Shown here one piece after another: positions 1 to 6,126 of a DNA stretch of 9,200 nt (positions are counted from its first letter, which is position 1; the number at the start of each line of letters is the position of its first letter). A program made the position numbers and the translations under genes. The stretch covers positions 1 to 9,200 of the forward strand of contig CAMFLN010000067.1 of NCBI GenBank assembly GCA_945957305.1. Direction: 5' to 3'. The DNA comes from an uncultured Planctomycetaceae bacterium (GTDB lineage: Bacteria > Planctomycetota > Planctomycetia > Pirellulales > JACPPG01). Below the pieces are notes generated by a model, which was not told where the DNA came from, made no database searches, and saw only the letters and a list, made by a program, of their open reading frames with translations.

Positions 1-1377
1 GTGCGCAAGATCAAACCCGAGGAGCGCCAGCAGCTCGACTTGAGTTCTCTGCGCGTGGTTCTGTCAGGGGCTGAGCCGATTCGCGCGACGACAATCGATC
101 GATTTGTCGAAGCATTCGCCCCTTGCGGTGTGCGTCGTGATATCTTCCGCCCATGCTACGGAATGGCCGAAGCGACGTTGCTGATTACTTCCTCGCGACG
201 CGAATCCGGTCCCATCACGGGCAGTTTTTCGAAGTCCGAACTCGCACACAACCGCGCAGTCTCGGCCACTCTTGGCGACGCCGATGCCCAAGAGCTGGTC
301 AGCAGTGGCCGGCCGCCGCAAAACCTGCGTGTGTTGATCGTTGACCCGCAGACTCTCACGCCCTTGGCAGAGGGGCAGGTCGGTGAGATTTGGGTCGCTG
401 GCGCTAACGTGGCTAGCGAATACTGGAATCAGCCCACGGCCACGCGTGAGACGTTCCAGGCATTTACCTCGGCCGGAGAAGGTCCTTATCTGCGGACTGG
501 CGACCTTGGTTTCTTTCATCAACAGGAACTGTTCATCAGCGGCCGCCACAAAGACCTGATCATCTTGCGTGGCCGCAACTATTATCCGCAAGACGTCGAA
601 AAATCCATCGAAGGCTGCCACGTGTCACTGAAGCCGTTCTCGGCCGTCGCTTTTTCGCTCGAGGCCGAGGGGCGGGAGCAGCTGGTTCTGGTCCAAGAGG
701 TCACGCGTCCGAACAAAACCGACTTGGAGGAGGTGGCTCGCTGCGTGAGACGCGCGATTTTTGAAAATCATTCGCTGGCCGTGGATCGCGTGGTGTTGGT
801 CCGCGGAGGCTCGATTCCGAAAACGTCGAGCGGCAAATTGCAACGTCGCGACTGCCAACGACGCTACCTCGCCGGCGAACTCGACGTCCTCTTCGCCTGG
901 CATGCAGCCGCCCCGCAGATCGCCGCAGGAACCCCCGACACTTTCGTCGCGCCGCGGAATCCGCTCGAAGCTCGACTTGTCACCGCCTGGGTCGAAGTCT
1001 TGGGAGTCGACCGGGTTGGCATCTTCGACAGTTTCTTCGACTTGGGCGGGACGAGCCTGCTGGCGACGCAGTTGGTGAATCGCCTCGCGCCCGAGCTAGG
1101 CGTGACGTTGCCGCTGACGGAATTGTTTGATCGTCCCACGATTGCCCAACTCGCGGACTTGATCGCCGAGAAGCAGGCGGCACAGGACGCCCGAGACGCG
1201 GCCCTGTTTTCGTATCTCGATCGGCTGTCTGACGAAGAAGCCGAGCGGTTGCTATCCAGTCAGCAAAAGAATTCGGCCTCGGCGTCGGTCTACGATGCCC
1301 TCCTCCTGCCCACCGACCACCTTCCCGGTCCATTAAAAGCGACGGGGCATTTGGCCGGCGGCGCCCAACAACACTAA
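1..1377 (+). CDS. Fatty acyl-AMP ligase (FAAL) fused to a C-terminal carrier (T/ACP) domain, 5'-truncated by the window
   Basis: Lipid-loading enzyme of the cluster: FAALs activate a free fatty acid with ATP to acyl-AMP and hand it to a carrier phosphopantetheine rather than to CoA. Visible residues are 458. FAAL motifs run in the family's order: SGAEPI (22-27), YGMAEATL (53-60), VGEIWVAG (127-134), YLRTGDLG (163-170), GRHKDLIILRGR followed by YPQD (181-198), and PKTSSGK with Lys279. The run GRNxYPQD is very typical of FAALs. A carrier domain follows at about 316-390, with FFDLGGTSL and the phosphopantetheine serine at Ser352; by sequence it is NRPS-like. A charged helical tail (about 401-421) and a low-complexity end follow. 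The first GTG is an internal valine: in FAALs, RKIKPEER follows a Cys-Val, and roughly 250 or more N-terminal residues must lie upstream. The stop is 6 bases before the next gene. Function is confident; acyl chain length is not readable here. Confidence 0.93.
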   Translation: MRKIKPEERQQLDLSSLRVVLSGAEPIRATTIDRFVEAFAPCGVRRDIFRPCYGMAEATLLITSSRRESGPITGSFSKSELAHNRAVSATLGDADAQELVSSGRPPQNLRVLIVDPQTLTPLAEGQVGEIWVAGANVASEYWNQPTATRETFQAFTSAGEGPYLRTGDLGFFHQQELFISGRHKDLIILRGRNYYPQDVEKSIEGCHVSLKPFSAVAFSLEAEGREQLVLVQEVTRPNKTDLEEVARCVRRAIFENHSLAVDRVVLVRGGSIPKTSSGKLQRRDCQRRYLAGELDVLFAWHAAAPQIAAGTPDTFVAPRNPLEARLVTAWVEVLGVDRVGIFDSFFDLGGTSLLATQLVNRLAPELGVTLPLTELFDRPTIAQLADLIAEKQAAQDARDAALFSYLDRLSDEEAERLLSSQQKNSASASVYDALLLPTDHLPGPLKATGHLAGGAQQH

Positions 1378-1386
1378 CAGCGCATG
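1375..1386 (+). other. Gene boundary: TAA, two codons, ATG in the same frame
   Basis: The FAAL gene ends with TAA at 1375-1377 and the NRPS ATG is at 1384. The two genes share a reading frame, with CAG CGC between them. No Shine-Dalgarno-like purine run is seen in the 25 bases before the ATG, so translation of the second gene may depend on re-initiation after termination. There is no room for a promoter or terminator, so the genes are very likely co-transcribed. Confidence 0.75.
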
Positions 1387-4300
1387 AAGCGAGACGCAGC
1401 GTCATCGACCTCCCCGCCGGAGGAGCGACTCGCGTCGCTTTCCCCCGCTAAGCGTGCGCTCTTCGAGCGCTTGCGCAGTGCCGCCAAGCCCAGCGCCGCG
1501 CTGCCGCATCACGATCCGTCGGAGCCGGCGCCTTTGTCTCCGGCGCAAGAGCGGCTCTGGTTCCTCGACCAGTTGGAGCCAGGTAACCCGTTCTACAACG
1601 TGGCGGTGCGACTAAGGCTCAGCGGCACGCTCGACGTGCGCGCCTTGGGCGCAGCATTGCGCCTCGTGATCGAACGACATGATGCGTTGCGCACTGTCTT
1701 TCACACGGTCGCCGGTCGCCCCGAGCAAATTGTCCAGCCGACGACCATGTTTCAGCTGGAACACGAGGATCTGCATGGCCTGACAGACGCGGCCCGGGTC
1801 GCCGCTGTGGCCCGCATTACTCAGGCCGAGGCGCTGCGCCCCTTTAATCTTTCACGAGGGCCCTTGATTCGGGCACGCTTGCTCACCGTAGCCCCGGATG
1901 ATCATGTCCTGCTGCTGACTTTGCACCACATCATCTGCGATGGTTGGTCGATGGCTGTGTTGCGTGACGAAGTCGCGGAACAATACACTACCATAATGGC
2001 GGGTCACGCCACCCGACTGCCTCCGCTCCCCTGTCAATACGCGGATTTTTCACTGTGGCAGCAGATCGAACTGCAAGGCGACAATTCCCGTGCGCACTTG
2101 GATTACTGGAGGGCGCAGTTGCAGTCCCTGCCCGGCCCTCTGTCGCTCCCGATCGACCGGCCGCGGCCCGCGGTGCAGACGTACCATGGGAATACCTGCC
2201 GGCGACGGATCGATTCGCGCATGACGGGTGCGCTGCGGCAACTTGCCGCCGAGGAGAATGCCACACTGTGCATGGTCTTGCTGGCGTCGTTTCAAGTTGT
2301 GCTGGCGCGGCTTTCGCGCGACCGCGACATTTGCGTTGGCCTGCCGATTGCAAACCGTCTGCGACCGGAATTCGAAAAGCTGATTGGATTCTTTGTTAAC
2401 ACGCTCGTGATCCGCGGCCGTCTGGAAGACAATCCCAGTTTTCGCCAGTACCTGGCACAAATCCGGCAAACATTACTGCAGGCCTATGAGCACCAGGAGG
2501 TTCCCTTCTCGCGCCTGGTGGAAGAGCTTGTTCCCACGCGCGAGTTGAGTCGCAGCCCACTCGTCCAGGTGATGTTCGTTTTGCAAAACATTCCGCGGAC
2601 AGCTCGCAGCATCGCCGGCTTGACGATCACCGAGCAAAGCTTCGATCACGCGCCGGTGTCTAATTTCGACTTGACCCTGAACGTCGACGAACATGCCGAT
2701 CGGCTCGATCTGTCCCTGGTCTACAACACAGATCTGTTCCACGCCGCGACAATCGAGCGGCTGCTCGATGGCTACCTGGCACTGCTGTCAGGCGTGCTGG
2801 CCGATCGAGATTGTTCGACCCTCGCGCTGCCGCTTGTGACAACGGCCGAGCGCGAGCAATTGCTGGTCACCTGGAACGAGACAGACCGCCCCGTTGCCGC
2901 GGAGCGGTGCATCCATGAGTTGTTCAGCGCCCAAGCTCGCCGCACTCCGCAGGCGGTTGCCCTGCGTTACGAAGGGCAAGAGATCACCTACGAAGATCTC
3001 GACGTGCGAACAAACCGTTTGGCGCAGTACTTGATCACACAAGGCGCCACGGTCGACGAACCGATCGGCGTCTGCTTACCGCGCTCGCCTGAACTGATTA
3101 CGACGCTGTTGGCGATTCTCAAAGCCGGTGCCGCCTACTTGCCGATCGATCCTCTATATCCTGCTTCCCGTCGCGCCGCCATGATTGCTGACGCGCAGTT
3201 GCGGCTCATTGTCTGCAACCGCGAGACCGTCAACTGCGTCGCCGAGGGAACGCACCGCACCATTTTCGTCGAAGAAGCCACGAACGACGGTCGCGAATCG
3301 ACGGATTGCCCGCCGCCGCGCGCGACCTCTGCTAACGTCGCCTACGTCATTTACACCTCGGGCTCGACGGGTCTGCCCAAGGGGGTCATGGTCCCTCACC
3401 GCGGATTGGTGAATCATGCCACGGCCATCGCGCGCGAGTGCAATTTGCAGCCGGGGGATTCGGTGCTGCAGTATCTATCGCTCAGCTTCGATGCAGCCGC
3501 GGAGGAGATTTTTCCAGCGCTCACCAGCGGCGCCACACTGCACCTGCATCCTGCGCCGGCCGAGCTTTCGGGTCGAGTGTTGCTCGATTGGTCGCGCGAA
3601 AACCAGGTCAACGTATTGCACTTGCCCGTCGCAGTGTGGTCGTCGTTGTTCGAAGAAGTTTCCCGCCACGGCTTGCCAGCGGTGCGCCATCTGAAGACCG
3701 TGCTCGCCGGCGGCGATACGTTGTCCGCCGAGCAGGTGCGTCAGTGGCGGCGAGCCACGGGTGACCGCGTGCGCTTTTTGTTCGCCTACGGCGTGACCGA
3801 GTCGACCATCACCAGCACGCTCTTCGATGCGTCAATCGCGCTGCCGGAGACCTCATCGAATTGCTTGCCCATTGGCCGCCCGATTGACAACACCAGGTTG
3901 TATGTTCTGGACGAGTTGCAACAACCAGTGCCCATCGGTGTCGCCGGCGAGCTCTATATCGGCGGCGTCAGCACGGCGCTGGGCTACTTGCGCCGCCCCG
4001 AACTGACCGCCGAACGATTTCTCAGCGATCCCTTCAGCGACACCCCGGGCGCACGCATGTATCGCACCGGCGATTTGGTGCGTTATTTGCCGGACGGAAA
4101 TCTGGAATTCCTGGGGCGTGCCGATCGCCAGGTCAAGGTGCGAGGTTACCGCATCGAGCCGGCCGAAATCGAAGCCGTACTGCAACTGCATCCGCACGTC
4201 GGCGAGGCGATCGTAGTGACCTGCGGTCAAGGGGAAGACAAACGTCTCGCGGCCTACGTCGGGACGCGGCCTGGCCTCGCCCTGACTGCGGAAGAACTAC

Positions 4301-6117
4301 GCACGTTTCTTAGCACACGTTTGCCGGGGCACATGCTGCCAGCCGCAATTTCGGTTCTTGAAGAGCTTCCTCGCTTGGCTTGTGCCAAGGTCGACGTTGC
4401 GGCATTGCCCGCCCCGAACTGGGAGCGGGGCGAAACGAAAGTTGCCTTCGTTGCGCCGCAAACTCCGGCCGAACAGGCGCTGGCTCAGATTTGGGCCGAG
4501 GTTTTGGGGCGCGCGGCGATCGGAGTCCACGACAACTTCTTCGATATTGGCGGCGATTCCATCCGCAGTATTCAAGTTGTCGCACGTGCCGGGGCGACCG
4601 GCTGGCGCATTACTCCCAAATTACTCTTCCAGAATCAGACGATCGCTCAATTGGCGCAAGTGGCCGAGCCGGCGCCGACGATGGCCACTCAACAAGAGCC
4701 GGTGATCGGGCCGGTACCGCTGCTGCCAATCCAACATGAGTTTTTCGCGCTCGGCACGGCCGATCCTCATCACCACAATCAGTCGGTTTTGCTGACGGTT
4801 TCGCCGCTTGTCACGCACCAGATGCTTGGCACCGCGCTGCGAAAGTTGCTTACCCATCATGATGTGCTGCGTTCACGATTTGCGGATCTTGGTTCCGCGT
4901 CGTGCGCGCAAGAAATCGAACCGCCCGCGGAGGACTCAGCGCTCGCGGTTGTGGACTTGGCCGATCTGTGCGACGGCGAGCTCAGTGCGACCATCGAAGC
5001 GCAAGCCGCGGAGTTTCAGGCCAGCTTGAATCTGGAACAAGGGCCTGTCGTTCGATTCGTTCTTTTCGCGTGTGGCCCAGCGCGGCCGGCGCGTCTGCTG
5101 ATGGTGATCCATCACCTGGTCGTAGACGCCGTCAGTTGGCGCATTCTGCTGTCCGACCTCAATCTTGTGTGCCAGCAGCTTGTACGTGGGGATGCCCCTG
5201 CGTTGCCGCTGAAAACGACCTCGATCTGCCAGTGGGCTCGACGCCTCCAGGAAATGGCCAGCTCATCCGGCGTGCAAGATGAACTCGCCTTCTGGACCAA
5301 CCAAACCGTAACGCCCGCAGCAGCGCCGGCGCCGACCAAGCCCAATCTGGTAGGCTCGTCCGCCACGGTCTGTCATGTGCTCGATGCGACAACGACGGAC
5401 CGGTTGTTTGGCGAAGCCCAGACCGCTTATCGCGCCAAAGGGCAGGAACTGCTCGTCGCCGGACTGGTCAAGGTGTTGGCCGACTACGAGCAGAGCAAGA
5501 CGGTTTGCTTGAATCTCGAAGGGCATGGCCGCGAAGATCTCTTTGATGACGTCGACCTCTCTTGTACCGTCGGCTGGTTCACAGCACTTTTTCCCGTGTG
5601 CTTCATGCTGCCAACGCGTCACACGCCGGGCATTGCGGTGCGTGTGGTCAAGGAACAGTGCCGCGCAGTGCCGCGAGGAGGCTTGGGCTATGGCTTGCTG
5701 CGGTGGTTATCGCCGGATGCTGCCGTGCGTCAAATGCTGGCCGCACGGCCGCAACCAACCATTGGATTCAACTTCTTGGGTCGACTGGACAACGCGCTGC
5801 CCGCCGACGCACTCTTTCAACTCGCCGCGGAATCGCCAGGGCCGGTGGTAAGCCCTCGGGGCGCCCGCCGGCATTTGTGGGAAATCATCACCTTTGTGCA
5901 CGACGGCCGCTTGCATATCGAATGGCATTTCAATCGCGACGTGCATGACCGGACGACCGTCGCAGCGCTCACAACTGATTTTGCGAAAGTACTCGGCGAC
6001 CTCGTCGATAGCGTCCACACCGCCGAATCCGAGGCTCTGGCTCCGGTCGATTTCCCCTTGGCGGAACTCGATCAAGAGGAACTTGCGGCGTTGGGCGAGT
6101 TGTTGGCCGACGAATAG
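1384..6117 (+). CDS. Non-ribosomal peptide synthetase, one module: C-A-T-E
   Basis: A 1577-residue protein that should condense the fatty acyl group from the FAAL carrier with one amino acid and epimerise that residue. An N-terminal helical stretch (about 12-35) may dock with the FAAL-carrier protein. The C domain (about 50-480) has LSPAQERLWFL at its start and the catalytic HHIICDG at 181-187; it looks LCL-like. The A domain (about 505-1010) has A3 YTSGSTGLPKG (657-667), A5 AYGVTE (801-806), A7 YRTGDL (893-898), A8 ending in GYRIEPAEIE (921-930) and an unusual A10 with Lys1002. The T domain (about 1025-1092) has FFDIGGDSI with Ser1059; the GGDSI form is typical of carriers that precede E domains. 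The E domain (about 1108-1550) has HHLVVDAVSW (1243-1252), EGHGRE (1379-1384), TVGWFTALFP (1395-1404), GYGLLRWL (1435-1442) and FNFLGR (1462-1467), so it looks active. The C-terminal end (about 1556-1577) resembles the first half of an E-C linker. Domain assignment is confident; substrate is not. Confidence 0.96.
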   Translation: MKRDAASSTSPPEERLASLSPAKRALFERLRSAAKPSAALPHHDPSEPAPLSPAQERLWFLDQLEPGNPFYNVAVRLRLSGTLDVRALGAALRLVIERHDALRTVFHTVAGRPEQIVQPTTMFQLEHEDLHGLTDAARVAAVARITQAEALRPFNLSRGPLIRARLLTVAPDDHVLLLTLHHIICDGWSMAVLRDEVAEQYTTIMAGHATRLPPLPCQYADFSLWQQIELQGDNSRAHLDYWRAQLQSLPGPLSLPIDRPRPAVQTYHGNTCRRRIDSRMTGALRQLAAEENATLCMVLLASFQVVLARLSRDRDICVGLPIANRLRPEFEKLIGFFVNTLVIRGRLEDNPSFRQYLAQIRQTLLQAYEHQEVPFSRLVEELVPTRELSRSPLVQVMFVLQNIPRTARSIAGLTITEQSFDHAPVSNFDLTLNVDEHADRLDLSLVYNTDLFHAATIERLLDGYLALLSGVLADRDCSTLALPLVTTAEREQLLVTWNETDRPVAAERCIHELFSAQARRTPQAVALRYEGQEITYEDLDVRTNRLAQYLITQGATVDEPIGVCLPRSPELITTLLAILKAGAAYLPIDPLYPASRRAAMIADAQLRLIVCNRETVNCVAEGTHRTIFVEEATNDGRESTDCPPPRATSANVAYVIYTSGSTGLPKGVMVPHRGLVNHATAIARECNLQPGDSVLQYLSLSFDAAAEEIFPALTSGATLHLHPAPAELSGRVLLDWSRENQVNVLHLPVAVWSSLFEEVSRHGLPAVRHLKTVLAGGDTLSAEQVRQWRRATGDRVRFLFAYGVTESTITSTLFDASIALPETSSNCLPIGRPIDNTRLYVLDELQQPVPIGVAGELYIGGVSTALGYLRRPELTAERFLSDPFSDTPGARMYRTGDLVRYLPDGNLEFLGRADRQVKVRGYRIEPAEIEAVLQLHPHVGEAIVVTCGQGEDKRLAAYVGTRPGLALTAEELRTFLSTRLPGHMLPAAISVLEELPRLACAKVDVAALPAPNWERGETKVAFVAPQTPAEQALAQIWAEVLGRAAIGVHDNFFDIGGDSIRSIQVVARAGATGWRITPKLLFQNQTIAQLAQVAEPAPTMATQQEPVIGPVPLLPIQHEFFALGTADPHHHNQSVLLTVSPLVTHQMLGTALRKLLTHHDVLRSRFADLGSASCAQEIEPPAEDSALAVVDLADLCDGELSATIEAQAAEFQASLNLEQGPVVRFVLFACGPARPARLLMVIHHLVVDAVSWRILLSDLNLVCQQLVRGDAPALPLKTTSICQWARRLQEMASSSGVQDELAFWTNQTVTPAAAPAPTKPNLVGSSATVCHVLDATTTDRLFGEAQTAYRAKGQELLVAGLVKVLADYEQSKTVCLNLEGHGREDLFDDVDLSCTVGWFTALFPVCFMLPTRHTPGIAVRVVKEQCRAVPRGGLGYGLLRWLSPDAAVRQMLAARPQPTIGFNFLGRLDNALPADALFQLAAESPGPVVSPRGARRHLWEIITFVHDGRLHIEWHFNRDVHDRTTVAALTTDFAKVLGDLVDSVHTAESEALAPVDFPLAELDQEELAALGELLADE
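2896..4413 (+). other. Adenylation domain with specificity pocket residues D-A-E-H-L-G-A-I-T-K
   Basis: The only complete A domain in the window. Alignment by eye to GrsA gives the ten Stachelhaus positions as Asp703, Ala704, Glu707, His746, Leu774, Gly776, Ala801, Ile809, Thr810 and Lys1002 of the protein. Asp235 (here Asp703) is the usual contact to the substrate alpha-amino group, so an alpha-amino acid is expected. I do not recognise the full code. Glu at position 239 occurs in some codes for basic residues (lysine, diaminobutyrate, ornithine), which makes a basic or polar substrate a weak guess. Motif A10 reads ACAKVDV where PNGKVDR is usual; the catalytic lysine is kept. Confidence 0.8.
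4705..6033 (+). other. Epimerisation (E) domain, motifs intact
   Basis: Residues about 1108-1550 of the C-A-T-E protein. E domains convert the carrier-bound L-aminoacyl or acyl-aminoacyl group into a D/L mixture, and the downstream C domain picks the D form. Both residues usually taken as catalytic are present: the second histidine of HHLVVDAVSW (His1244) and the glutamate of EGHGRE (Glu1379). The start (LLPIQHEFF) also fits E rather than C domains. The next protein begins with a C domain of D-accepting appearance, which agrees with an active E domain. Confidence 0.9.
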
Positions 6118-6126
6118 AAAGTAATG
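6115..6126 (+). other. Gene boundary inside an E-C linker: TAG, two codons, ATG in the same frame
   Basis: The amber stop at 6115-6117 is followed by AAA GTA and then the ATG of the next NRPS gene, all in one frame. On the protein level the flanks (DFPLAELDQEELAAL before, NVADIWPLAPLQE after) read like the two halves of the linker that joins E and C domains in a continuous NRPS. No convincing Shine-Dalgarno precedes the ATG. A second ATG lies two codons further on (6130), so the exact start is not fixed by the sequence. Confidence 0.75.

Noticed and set aside
1..3. GTG at the first base as start codon of the FAAL gene
   Set aside because: It is the valine of the conserved Cys-Val before RKIKPEER in FAALs, and the N-terminal half of the enzyme would be missing; the gene enters from the left.
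64..621. 185-codon minus-strand open frame opposite the FAAL
   Set aside because: No motif, and fully overlapped by conserved FAAL motifs on the plus strand.
1909..1944. Cysteine in the C-domain motif (HHIICDG) as a sign of altered catalysis
   Set aside because: The residue before Asp-Gly is variable in C domains; the second His and the Asp are present.
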